A stretch of DNA of 33,651 nucleotides from JBDNDK01 sp046719185. GTDB taxonomy: Bacteria > Armatimonadota > UBA5829. Shown piece after piece: positions 24,733 to 32,629 of the stretch; position 1 is the first letter of the stretch; each line of letters begins with the position of its first letter. The notes under the pieces are model-generated. The model made no database searches and was not told where the DNA came from. It saw nothing but the letters and a program-made list of their open reading frames with translations. The stretch spans positions 1-33,651 of the forward strand of contig JBDNDK010000002.1 of assembly GCA_046719185.1 (NCBI GenBank), read 5' to 3'. Both the position numbers and the translations under genes were made by a program.

Positions 24733-25527
24733 ATGGCTAATAAAATCAAAGTAGCGGTGTTGGGTGCATGTGGAAAAATGGGTAGTGAAGTTGTGAAGAC
24801 TGTTGTTAATTCACCTGATACTGAGCTGGTTGGTGCTTGTGATGTTGTATTTATTGGAAATACAATTAAAGATGTATTAGGTATAGCAAATTGTGATGTT
24901 GTTATTAGTGATGATTATAATTATATAATTACTAATAACAAACCTGATGTTGTTGTTGATTTTGCAAAACCATTTGATATATCAAAATGTATTTTTGCAA
25001 TGGAGAATGGTGTAGTGCCTATTATTGGTACCACTGGACAGAGCAAGGAAGACACATCAAAGTTGGAAGAAGTTGCCAAGAAAAATAATATTGGTGCTAT
25101 GCTCATACCAAATTTTGCAATTGGTGCTGTTTTGATGATGAAGTTTGCTTATGAAGCTGCAAAGTATATGGGAAGTGTTGAGATTATAGAACTTCACCAT
25201 GACAAAAAGGCAGATGCTCCATCTGGAACTGCTATAAAAACTGCTTCAATGATAGAAGAGGCAAGAAAAGAATCTGGAATAGAATATGAACCAATAGGTA
25301 TGGAAGATAGGGCAAGAGGTGAGCTTCATTATGGAGTTCCAGTGCATAGTGTAAGATTAACGGGTCTTGTTGCCCATCAGGAAGTTGTTTTTGGTGGACA
25401 GGGTCAAAGTCTGTCAATTAGGCATGATAGCATTGATAGGACTAGCTTTATGCCAGGTGTTCTCATTACAATAAGAAAAGCAAAAGAAATTAAAGGTTTT
25501 GTATATGGCTTAGATAAACTTTTATAA
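24733..25527 (+). CDS. dapB: 4-hydroxy-tetrahydrodipicolinate reductase
   Basis: NAD(P)H-dependent reductase of the diaminopimelate/lysine pathway. The nucleotide-binding loop GACGKMG is at residues 11-17; the catalytic ELHHDKKADAPSGTA block is near 157-171, and GIEYEPIGMEDRARGE and HSVRLTGLVAHQEVVFGGQG follow. The 264-residue length is normal. AGGAG lies 6 nt before the ATG. asd follows after 11 nt, so both precursor steps of diaminopimelate synthesis present here are co-transcribed. dapA is not in the window. Confidence 0.97.
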   Translation: MANKIKVAVLGACGKMGSEVVKTVVNSPDTELVGACDVVFIGNTIKDVLGIANCDVVISDDYNYIITNNKPDVVVDFAKPFDISKCIFAMENGVVPIIGTTGQSKEDTSKLEEVAKKNNIGAMLIPNFAIGAVLMMKFAYEAAKYMGSVEIIELHHDKKADAPSGTAIKTASMIEEARKESGIEYEPIGMEDRARGELHYGVPVHSVRLTGLVAHQEVVFGGQGQSLSIRHDSIDRTSFMPGVLITIRKAKEIKGFVYGLDKLL

Positions 25528-25538
25528 AGGAGATTAAA

Positions 25539-26558
25539 ATGTCTAAATATAGAGTAGCTGTTGTTGGTGCTGGTGCTGTTGGTGAAGAAATGGTTAGAGT
25601 ATTAGCCCAAAGAAACTTCCCAATGGAAAGTTTAGTAATACTTGCAAGATCATCAAGAAAGCAAGAAATTGATGGTGTTGAATATGATGTAAAAGAAACA
25701 ACTCCGGAAGCTTTTGATGATATTGATATAGCATTTTTTGCTGGAACAGAAGGTGTGAAAGGTGCCAGCCAATTATATGGTTGGGAAGCTGTAGCTAGAG
25801 GTGTTTTTGTAATTGATAATGGTGATGACTATAGAATGGATGACAGAGTGCCTTTAGTTGTTCCTGAGGTAAATGGTGATGCTATTGCAAACCATCAAGG
25901 TTTTATTTCAAACCCAAACTGCAGCACTATCCAAATGGTTCATGCACTTGCTCCTCTTCACAAAAAAGCAGGATTAAAGAGAATTGTTGTTTCCACATAC
26001 CAGTCTGTTTCTGGTACTGGTAGCGGAGCTATTAAAGAGCTTGAACAGCAATTGAAAGCTTATGTGAGTGGTGAAGATATGCATATTGAAAACTATCCAT
26101 ATCAAATACTTCTAAATCTCATTCCTCAGATTAGTTCATTGAAGAATGAATTTGAAGGATACTATGGTGAAGAAATCAAGATGATAAAAGAAACAAGAAA
26201 GATTTTTGGGATTCCTAATCTTTCAGTTTCAGCTACTTGTGTCAGAGTGCCTGTATTCAGAGCTCACTCAGAGGCAATAAATGCTGAGTTTGAGAATCCA
26301 ATAACTGCGGATGAAGCAAGAGAAGCTTTAGCTAATTGGCCCGGAATTGAAGTGATTGATGATCCAGCAAACAGCAAATATCCTATGCCTTTAATGGCTG
26401 AGGGTAAAGATCCAACTTATGTTGGAAGAATCAGACAAGACAGCTGCAACAAAAACACTCTTGACCTATGGGTTGTTGCTGATAACATCAGAAAAGGTGC
26501 AGCATTAAATGCTGTTCAAATCGCAGAAGAAGCTATTGCTAAGGGATATATAAAATAG
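25539..26558 (+). CDS. asd: Aspartate-semialdehyde dehydrogenase
   Basis: Reduces aspartyl phosphate to aspartate semialdehyde with NADPH, feeding lysine/diaminopimelate, threonine and methionine. 339 residues: the Rossmann loop VVGAGAVGEEMVRVL at 8-22, catalytic Cys128 in SNPNCSTIQM, the YQSVSGTGSGA segment and the C-terminal RVPVFRAHSEAINAEF with the active-site His. AAGGAG precedes the ATG. It ends the dapB-asd pair; palindromic repeats follow within 10 nt of the stop. Confidence 0.97.
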   Translation: MSKYRVAVVGAGAVGEEMVRVLAQRNFPMESLVILARSSRKQEIDGVEYDVKETTPEAFDDIDIAFFAGTEGVKGASQLYGWEAVARGVFVIDNGDDYRMDDRVPLVVPEVNGDAIANHQGFISNPNCSTIQMVHALAPLHKKAGLKRIVVSTYQSVSGTGSGAIKELEQQLKAYVSGEDMHIENYPYQILLNLIPQISSLKNEFEGYYGEEIKMIKETRKIFGIPNLSVSATCVRVPVFRAHSEAINAEFENPITADEAREALANWPGIEVIDDPANSKYPMPLMAEGKDPTYVGRIRQDSCNKNTLDLWVVADNIRKGAALNAVQIAEEAIAKGYIK

Positions 26559-26567
26559 ATTACTACT

Positions 26568-26634
26568 GTCATCCTGAACTTGTTTCAGGATCTATTAAGA
26601 ATTTTATGAGATGCTGAATCTAGTTCAGCATGAC
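26568..26634. repeat. Palindromic intergenic repeat made of two hairpins
   Basis: An outer inverted repeat gtcatcctgaact (26568-26580) / agttcagcatgac (26622-26634) matches at 12 of 13 positions. Each arm belongs to its own 8-bp hairpin: atcctgaa/ttcaggat (26571-26578/26584-26591) and atgctgaa/ttcagcat (26611-26618/26624-26631), both with 5-nt loops. This looks like a small mobile or REP-like palindromic element and may also terminate asd transcription. Confidence 0.6.
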
Positions 26635-26645
26635 GGAATAAAAAT

Positions 26646-26691
26646 GGTGTTTCGAGAAATTGTAGGTGTTTCGGGAACTTGTTCCCGAAAC
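26646..26691. repeat. Tandem 19-nt repeat ending in an 11-bp palindrome
   Basis: ggtgtttcgagaaattgta (26646-26664) is followed directly by a near copy, ggtgtttcgggaacttgtt (26665-26683), 15 of 19 identical. The second copy starts a perfect palindrome gtttcgggaac-tt-gttcccgaaac (26668-26691). Its AACTTGTT core is shared with the neighbouring element at 26577-26584. Confidence 0.6.
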
Positions 26692-26747
26692 CTATATTTA
26701 ATTCTAATAGCAAATACCCTTAAGTAAAATAAAAAAAAGTAGATTAT

Positions 26748-28433
26748 ATGAAAGAATGGAATATAGAGCAAAGCAGAGGCAAACTTCATATTATCCCACT
26801 TGGCGGAGTGATGGAGATAGGGAAGAATATCACTGCCTATGTGTATGATGAAGAAATATTGGTAGTTGATGGTGGTTTGATGTTTCCTGAAGAGGAAATG
26901 TTGGGAGTTGATATAGTAATTCCTGATGTATCTTTCTTAGAGGAACATTCAGATAAAGTATTAGGTATTGTTCTTACTCATGGTCATGAGGATCACATTG
27001 GTGCATTACCTTATATACTAAGAAGATTAGATTGTCCTGTATGGGGCACACCTCTAACTCTTGGTTTTTTGTCAAATAAGCTTTCAGAACATAAAATGCT
27101 TGAAATGGCAAAACTCAACACAGTATCCACAGATGCAAAGCTTGAGATTGGTAATTTCAAGGTTGAATATGTGAGAGTATCACATAGTATTCCAGATGCA
27201 TGTGGTATCATAATCCACACTCCAAACAGTATAGTTGTTCATACAAGTGATTTTAAGTTTGACCAAACACCAATTGATGGAAATCTAGCAGATGTAAACT
27301 TACTTGCAAAAACTGGTGAATTGGGAGTTGATGTGCTTTTGTGTGATTCAACAAATGTTGAGAAAAGTGGATTTACACCAAGTGAGAGCAGAGTAGGTGA
27401 AAGTATTGATCAAATATTTGCAGAGGCTCAAGGAAGAATAATTATTGCAGCATTTGCCTCTAATATTCATAGGGTTCAGCAAGTATTTAACATAGCAGCA
27501 AAACATAATAGAAAAGTTGCTGTTGTTGGCAGAAGTATGGAAGCTAATGTAAGAATTGCTGAAGAACTAGGCTATCTAAAGATTCCTGAGGGAGTGAAGA
27601 TAGGTGTTGAAAGTCTTGATAAATTAGATACTTCTGAAATTGCTATTATGACCACTGGCAGTCAGGGTGAGCCTCTTTCTGCACTTTCCAGAATGGCAAT
27701 GGATGAGCATAAGTATATTAAGGTTGAAAAAGGTGATGTTGTAATCATAAGTGCCACACCAATACCGGGCAATGAAGATTTAGTATTAAGAACTGTAAAC
27801 AGACTTTTCAAGCTGGGAGCAGAGGTTGTTTATGAGACTAATATGAATATACATTCATCTGGGCATGCAAATCAGGAAGATATCAAATTTATGCTCAACA
27901 TAATTAAGCCAAAGTATGTGATACCTGTGCATGGTGAGGCAAGGCATTTCTCAAAATTTGTTAAGCTTGCAAAGACAGTAGGATATTCAGATGATAATAT
28001 ATTAGAAATGAATCCGGGTGATGTGCTTGCAATAAACACAGATGGTGCACAAATTGTTGGCAGAGTGCATGCAGGAATGATAATGGTTGATGGGTTGGGT
28101 GTTGGAGATGTAGAAGACCCTGTATTAAGAGATAGAAGACATCTTGCAAATGATGGCATTGTAATAGCTGTAATTGGAATAGATATAAACACTATGGAAA
28201 TAGTATCAGGTCCGGATATTCTTACTAGAGGTGTTATGGGTGAGGAATATGCAAGTGATCTCATAGATTCTGCAAAAGATGCTGTGATTGCAAAACTAGA
28301 TGATTTCTTAAATGAGGATTCTGTGATGGATATAGATGGAATAAAAGCAATAACAAAAAAAGCTATTTTGAAGGTTATACATGATGCAACTCACAGAAGA
28401 CCAATGATAGTACCTATAGTACTTGAACTGTAA
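26748..28433 (+). CDS. rnj: Ribonuclease J
   Basis: Metallo-beta-lactamase/beta-CASP ribonuclease with 5'-3' exo- and endonuclease activity in mRNA and rRNA processing. Metal ligands are visible: H78-x-H80-x-D82-H83 (LTHGHEDHIG), HSIPDACG near 144, and D of HTSDFKFD near 170. The beta-CASP part has ASNIHRVQQ and TGSQGEP (near 300-310), then HSSGHANQED and IPVHGEARH, and a C-terminal domain follows. 561 residues, normal. Start ATG 26748; only a poor ribosome site (agtaga) precedes it, unlike most genes here. The position after dapB-asd resembles B. subtilis asd-dapG-dapA-rnjB. Confidence 0.96.
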   Translation: MKEWNIEQSRGKLHIIPLGGVMEIGKNITAYVYDEEILVVDGGLMFPEEEMLGVDIVIPDVSFLEEHSDKVLGIVLTHGHEDHIGALPYILRRLDCPVWGTPLTLGFLSNKLSEHKMLEMAKLNTVSTDAKLEIGNFKVEYVRVSHSIPDACGIIIHTPNSIVVHTSDFKFDQTPIDGNLADVNLLAKTGELGVDVLLCDSTNVEKSGFTPSESRVGESIDQIFAEAQGRIIIAAFASNIHRVQQVFNIAAKHNRKVAVVGRSMEANVRIAEELGYLKIPEGVKIGVESLDKLDTSEIAIMTTGSQGEPLSALSRMAMDEHKYIKVEKGDVVIISATPIPGNEDLVLRTVNRLFKLGAEVVYETNMNIHSSGHANQEDIKFMLNIIKPKYVIPVHGEARHFSKFVKLAKTVGYSDDNILEMNPGDVLAINTDGAQIVGRVHAGMIMVDGLGVGDVEDPVLRDRRHLANDGIVIAVIGIDINTMEIVSGPDILTRGVMGEEYASDLIDSAKDAVIAKLDDFLNEDSVMDIDGIKAITKKAILKVIHDATHRRPMIVPIVLEL

Positions 28434-28450
28434 AAGATTAATTTCTGACC

Positions 28451-28673
28451 TTATGCCATATCAATCATTCGTCTTGTTGATCTTGGCTCAGCATCTTTAA
28501 TAATTATATAGTTTCCAAATCAAGTTTAAAATGACGTCATTGTAGTTTCAGCACGTCCACCTTGGGTCCATGACTCGTGCATATTCAAAAACACCATGTA
28601 AATCACCAACAAAACTCATAATTACAATAAAGAAAGATGTAGGTGCAAGTGAAGGCAATTGAATACATTCCAT
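28451..28673 (-). pseudogene. Probable decayed coding remnant, family unknown
   Basis: On the minus strand a frame from ATG 28673 gives about 41 residues including FVGDLHGVFEYARVMDPRW and then meets a stop. After a one-base shift the adjoining frame continues GGRAETTMTSF, two stops, FGNYIIIKDAEPRSTRRM and IDMA-stop at 28451. The peptide composition (charged, Gly/Pro/Trp-containing) looks like real protein, unlike typical random AT-rich frames. I read it as the tail of a lost gene with one frameshift and two stops. I cannot name the family, and chance cannot be excluded. Confidence 0.35.
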
Positions 28674-28712
28674 TTATTAGCCCATCAATAAGAAACCTCT
28701 GTTTTATATTAT

Positions 28713-29984
28713 CTATATATTATCTAAATCAATATTGATTTTTTCAATAGTTTCAGATTTTCTTGATTTTTCAGCAGCAAATACCATTAAATGGCTTATT
28801 AATGATATTTCAGGACCTGATGAAATATAAATTGGATTATTTTCTTTTAATGCTTTTAGAAAAGATTTCATCAATCCAAAATCTCCGCCACCATGTCCTG
28901 ATGTTATTTGACCATCACCAGCATATAAATCAATTTTGTTTGTAGTTTGTGTTAGAAAGTCATAATGTTCAATTCCATTATCATCACATCTCAGAGTACC
29001 TTGATCACCCATAATATATATTTCTCTGCCTCCACCTTTATTGAAAGCAGACATTGTAAATGATGCTTCTGCACCATCTTCAAACTCCAAATTTACTATC
29101 TGTTTATCCACAACATCATTATCACAAGCATACACACATCTTCCATAAGGACCTTTTTCAAGAGCCTTGGAAACTGATTCCACAGTTGGAATTGGTGTCA
29201 ACACACTAATAGGCCATTGATTAAGATTATCTTCTTTTCCTCTCAAATACATTTTCAATGCTGAGTATGCACATTTAGATTCTATTTCTTCAGGGCAATT
29301 TATGCATCTATCAGCAGCACCTTTAGGTTGATTTTCTTTTGTGAAATATGAAAGAGATCCAAATGAAGATACTTTTGTGCATTTTTTATTTATAAAGTAG
29401 TTAATTAGATCTATGTCGTGGCAGGATTTTGCAAGCAGCATAAAAGATGACTCATTTTCATTTCTCCAATTGCCTCTTACAAAGGAATGAGCATAATGTG
29501 CAAATCCAACTGGTTCAAGTAGCTGAATATTTCTTATTTTACCAATAATACCACTATCAATCATTTCTTTGAGTTTTATATTAAAATCTGTATATCTTAG
29601 CACATGACATACAGCAAACATTACACCGGTATCTTTAATTGTTTTGTATATACTTATGCAGTCTTCAGGATTAGTTGCCATAGGTTTTTCTAATAGTATG
29701 TGATAACCTTTTTTTGCAAATGCTATTGCTGGATCTTTATGCATTCTATCTTGTGTACAAATAATCACGGCATCAGCAAGCTTTGGTTTTCCCGCTAATT
29801 CTTCCCAAGAATTAAAAACATTTTCTCTTGGAATAGAGAAATTATTTGTAAATATATTTCTATTTATTTGATTTGGTTCACAAACACCTACTACTTTTCC
29901 TTCATTTGGATAATGATGTATATATGATGTGTATCCAAATCCTCTTTGACCAGCACCTACAACAATAAAAGTTGGGATTTTCAT
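28713..29984 (-). CDS. Gfo/Idh/MocA family oxidoreductase with a cysteine-rich insert
   Basis: NAD(P)-dependent oxidoreductase, probably acting on a sugar or cyclitol. The N-terminal Rossmann motif VVGAGQRGFGY is at residues 8-18, the family EKP motif at 99-101 and the catalytic-region SCHDIDLINYF at 187-197. An insert carries C227-x2-C230-x7-C238, followed by C283-x3-C287 in GRCVYACDND, which could bind a metal. The HGGGDFGLMKSFLKAL segment is near the C-terminus. Start ATG 29984 (423 residues) lies 6 nt after GGAG; the upstream TTG 29996 overlaps that site. It is a single gene, convergent with RNase J and divergent from the YchF-type gene. The substrate is unknown. Confidence 0.88.
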   Translation of the reverse strand: MKIPTFIVVGAGQRGFGYTSYIHHYPNEGKVVGVCEPNQINRNIFTNNFSIPRENVFNSWEELAGKPKLADAVIICTQDRMHKDPAIAFAKKGYHILLEKPMATNPEDCISIYKTIKDTGVMFAVCHVLRYTDFNIKLKEMIDSGIIGKIRNIQLLEPVGFAHYAHSFVRGNWRNENESSFMLLAKSCHDIDLINYFINKKCTKVSSFGSLSYFTKENQPKGAADRCINCPEEIESKCAYSALKMYLRGKEDNLNQWPISVLTPIPTVESVSKALEKGPYGRCVYACDNDVVDKQIVNLEFEDGAEASFTMSAFNKGGGREIYIMGDQGTLRCDDNGIEHYDFLTQTTNKIDLYAGDGQITSGHGGGDFGLMKSFLKALKENNPIYISSGPEISLISHLMVFAAEKSRKSETIEKINIDLDNI

Positions 29985-30102
29985 AAATTTCTCCAAAAGA
30001 TTTTAATTGATACAAAAAACTCTGAAAGATATAAGCATCTAAATATATTACAAAAATATCTGTTTGAGTTCAATATTTTACTTAATAAAGAATTTATTAT
30101 TC

Positions 30103-30131
30103 TTGCACAATAACATCTTATAACCTAAAAT
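30103..30131 (+). promoter_or_regulatory. Candidate promoter of the YchF-type gene
   Basis: TTGCAC (30103-30108), 17-nt spacer, TAAAAT (30126-30131), about 40 nt before the start codon. Prediction from hexamers only. Confidence 0.4.
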
Positions 30132-30170
30132 ATAGCAGGATAATGTAAAATCAATTGGAGTTTATAATAT

Positions 30171-31259
30171 ATGAAAGTTGGAATAGTAGGATTGCCTCAA
30201 TCTGGTAAAACAACCCTTTTTAGAGCATTAACAAGGGGAGCTGTGAGTACAGATTCATTTGGCAGCAATAGTGGCAAAGCAAATATTGGGGTTGTGAACG
30301 TACCTGATGAGAGGGTTGATTTCTTTGTTAAGGAATATAGTCCCAAAAAAATTACTTATGCAAGCATTGAATTTGTTGATGGTGCTGCCAAAGTGAATGT
30401 TGATTCAGGTAAAAGCAAATTTGGATCAGATTTCTTTGCAGATGTCAGACAAGTTGATATGCTGGTTAATGTTCTAAGAGGATTTGAGTCTGATATTGGT
30501 GATAGTCCTACTCCTGTAAAAGACATTCAGCAATTAATGGATGAGCTTTTGCTTGCAGATCTTCAGATGATAGAAAAAAGACTTGAGAAGATTGAAAAGC
30601 AAATGCATGGTGTAAAAAAAGGTGTTACAAATATGGTAACAATGGAAAATGACCTTTTACATAGATTGAAAGCTGTTTTAGAAGAAGGTAAATTTCTTAA
30701 AATTGATATGCTTAGTGCTGATGAGGAAAAGTTTATTAGGAATTATGATTTTCTTACATTAAAGCCAATCATACATGTTCTAAATGTAGCGGAGTCTGAC
30801 ATTGGTTCTGATAGTGAAGTTGTAAGTCAATATAGAGCATATTGTGAAGCTAATAGTCTAAATCCGGTAGTATTGTGTGCTGAGCTTGAGCAGGAAGTTT
30901 CTCAATTATCTGATGAAGATGAAGCTGAATTTTTAAAATCATCAGGAATTGAAGAGCCTGCAAGAAATGTATTGATAAAAGAATGTTATGAAAAATTAGG
31001 ACTGATATCATTTATCACTGCAGGCGAACCTGAAGTTAGAGCATGGACACTGAATAAGGGAATGAAAGCAGTTGATGCTGCTGGTACAATACATTCTGAC
31101 CTTGCAAGAGGATTTATAAGAATGGAAGTTGCTAATTTTGATAAAGTTAAAGAGGCTGGTGGATGGGAATTAGCCAAAAAGGCTGGAATAGTTGAGCTGC
31201 AAATGAAGGACTATATTGTTCAAGATGGTGATGTTGTTTATATAAGATTCAAAGTTTAA
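30171..31259 (+). CDS. ychF: YchF/OLA1-type GTPase/ATPase with TGS domain
   Basis: Obg-related P-loop NTPase, ribosome-associated and often ATP-preferring. The P-loop is GLPQSGKTTLF (residues 7-17) rather than the classic GLPNVGKSTLF, and the G3 region (EFVDGAAKVN) lacks a standard DxxG. A coiled, Lys/Glu-rich helical region (about 120-165) precedes HVLNVAES in the G4 position (NxxE type). The C-terminal TGS domain (about 275-360) is canonical: TAGEPEVRAWTLNKG, IHSDLARGFIRMEV, KDYIVQDGDVVYIRF. 362 residues. TGGAG lies about 10 nt before the ATG. It belongs to the QSGKTT subgroup, so function may differ from E. coli YchF. Confidence 0.85.
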   Translation: MKVGIVGLPQSGKTTLFRALTRGAVSTDSFGSNSGKANIGVVNVPDERVDFFVKEYSPKKITYASIEFVDGAAKVNVDSGKSKFGSDFFADVRQVDMLVNVLRGFESDIGDSPTPVKDIQQLMDELLLADLQMIEKRLEKIEKQMHGVKKGVTNMVTMENDLLHRLKAVLEEGKFLKIDMLSADEEKFIRNYDFLTLKPIIHVLNVAESDIGSDSEVVSQYRAYCEANSLNPVVLCAELEQEVSQLSDEDEAEFLKSSGIEEPARNVLIKECYEKLGLISFITAGEPEVRAWTLNKGMKAVDAAGTIHSDLARGFIRMEVANFDKVKEAGGWELAKKAGIVELQMKDYIVQDGDVVYIRFKV

Positions 31260-31436
31260 TTAGAGGAAAATATGAAATAAATACCTAAATATGTTTTGTT
31301 ATAAAATAAAAATCTTATATTAAAAATATAGTAGCATATGTTGCTAAAATATGTCATTGGGTAGTGTTTGCAACACAAAAAAAGCAATATCAGTTTATAA
31401 TTTATAAAATATTTATATTTTTTGTCCTAAAAGCTC

Positions 31437-31466
31437 TTGACATGCAGGTATTTGTACGAGTATAAT
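31437..31466 (+). promoter_or_regulatory. Consensus sigma70-type promoter of a candidate small RNA
   Basis: TTGACA (31437-31442), 18-nt spacer, TATAAT (31461-31466): both hexamers are perfect. The expected start is near G31473. No start codon with a ribosome site follows closely. Confidence 0.85.
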
Positions 31467-31472
31467 ACAAAT

Positions 31473-31541
31473 GCTTCTTTTTCTCCTTTCACTACCTCTG
31501 CTGGGCTTGGCTGAGACGCCCTACGGCCAAGTCACTTTTTT
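31473..31541 (+). ncRNA. Candidate small RNA (or attenuated leader) with anti-Shine-Dalgarno stretch
   Basis: About 69 nt lie between a perfect promoter and an intrinsic terminator. The 5' part is unstructured and pyrimidine-rich and contains ctcctttc (31483-31490), identical to eight bases of the usual anti-Shine-Dalgarno end of 16S rRNA. The 3' part is a hairpin (31504-31533) followed by six T. There is no reading frame of note. It may act in trans on ribosome binding sites, or be the attenuated leader of the kinase gene that starts 100 nt later. It matches no RNA family I know. Confidence 0.55.
31504..31541 (+). terminator. Intrinsic terminator of the small transcription unit
   Basis: ggcttggc (31504-31511) pairs with gccaagtc (31526-31533) with one G-U pair; after two bases follow six T (31536-31541). 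An alternative pairing gggc/gccc (31503-31506/31518-31521) is possible inside it. Confidence 0.65.
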
Positions 31542-31641
31542 GATTTATGATTGCTAAAATTTATTTGTGTTTTATATTAAGCAGAGGGAAAAATCTTCAA
31601 TATATACTTCCCACAATATTTTTATATAGGTAATTTTGTAA

Positions 31642-32589
31642 ATGGCTGAAAATCTAGATAGGACTGTTCTCATGAATATCATATCAAAAAAGTTTGATAT
31701 TCCTATGAGACAAGTTGTATTAGATAGGGTTTCCACTGGAAAATTCAATACAACATATTTTGTAAAAGGCTACTCAGAACCTTTGGTATTGAGGGTTGCT
31801 CCTCCAGATAATGCAGGTTTTGTTTTTTATGAAAAAAAGATGATGGCTCAAGAACCTCAAATACATAAACTTGTATTGGAAAATACATCTGTTCCTGTTC
31901 CGAAAATTTATTTATATGATGATTCCAGAGAGCTTATAGATAGAGATTATATTATTATGCAAAGACTTGATGGGATAGCTTTAACAAATTATAGGTGCAC
32001 TCTGCCTGAGTATTATAGAATTTTAGAACAGATTGGAAAATATTTATGCGAGATTCATGATATAACATCAAAGAAATATGGCTATTTAGGTGCTCATAAA
32101 CCTATGGAACCTGCTGATGATTGGGCATCTGCTTTTAATATTATGTGGAACAAAATGATTGATGATATTGTAAATGCAGGATATTATAGTGCTATTGAAG
32201 AATCAATGATGAGAAGAAAATTATATGAAAACTATTCTCATTTTGACAGACCTGTAGTATCAAGACTTTTGCATATGGATGTGTGGAATCAGAATATATT
32301 GGTTAATATGGATGGTAAAGTTACAGGTCTTATAGATTTTGATAGAGCACTATGGGGTGATATTGAAATAGAGTTTGCTGTTCTTGATTATTGTGGAATC
32401 AGTGAAGCACCATTTTGGAGAGGATATGGAATGCAGAGAGATTTGTCTGATTCTGCAAAAATAAGAAGATTATTTTATTTGCTTTATGAAATACAAAAAT
32501 ACATAATTATAAGACATTATAGAGATAAAGATCCTAATAGTGCACAATCTTACAAAGCTGAAGTTCTTAGAATGATTAATTCTATATAA
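31642..32589 (+). CDS. Aminoglycoside-phosphotransferase-family (APH) small-molecule kinase
   Basis: Protein-kinase-like fold phosphotransferase. N-lobe: STGKFNTTYFVKG, then LVLRVAPP with the ATP-binding Lys position replaced by Arg, and YEKKMMAQEPQIHKLV with the paired Glu. C-lobe: the catalytic loop HMDVWNQNIL (about residues 210-219, Asp and Asn) and the metal motif GLIDFDRALWGD (about 229-240). 315 residues. The substrate cannot be told; the family includes choline, homoserine, sugar and antibiotic kinases, and nothing here argues for resistance. The ribosome site is weak (aggt, about 10 nt). A sugar kinase follows after 40 nt on the same strand, so the two may form an operon. Confidence 0.85.
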   Translation: MAENLDRTVLMNIISKKFDIPMRQVVLDRVSTGKFNTTYFVKGYSEPLVLRVAPPDNAGFVFYEKKMMAQEPQIHKLVLENTSVPVPKIYLYDDSRELIDRDYIIMQRLDGIALTNYRCTLPEYYRILEQIGKYLCEIHDITSKKYGYLGAHKPMEPADDWASAFNIMWNKMIDDIVNAGYYSAIEESMMRRKLYENYSHFDRPVVSRLLHMDVWNQNILVNMDGKVTGLIDFDRALWGDIEIEFAVLDYCGISEAPFWRGYGMQRDLSDSAKIRRLFYLLYEIQKYIIIRHYRDKDPNSAQSYKAEVLRMINSI

Positions 32590-32629
32590 TGATTTCTTTG
32601 CAGTAAAAAGCATTTAATGGAGAGTTGAG

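Larger units (their letters stand above)
31260..31641. other. 382-nt intergenic region carrying a small transcription unit
   Basis: No protein-coding frame of note. The first 170 nt are A/T-rich with only short stems (gtgtt/aacac near 31370; tagca/tgcta near 31335). The second half holds a near-consensus promoter, a pyrimidine-rich stretch and a hairpin with a T-run, listed separately. The last 100 nt before the kinase gene show no clear signal. Confidence 0.6.

Noticed and set aside
31501..31525. Possible TPP riboswitch (GGCTGAGA followed by CCC)
   Set aside because: The second half of the THI element (CTGAT...TGCCAGCG...GGGA) is absent and the downstream genes are kinases unrelated to thiamine.
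31642..32589. Aminoglycoside resistance gene
   Set aside because: The APH fold is clear, but the sequence does not resemble a specific resistance enzyme and the neighbour is a sugar kinase.
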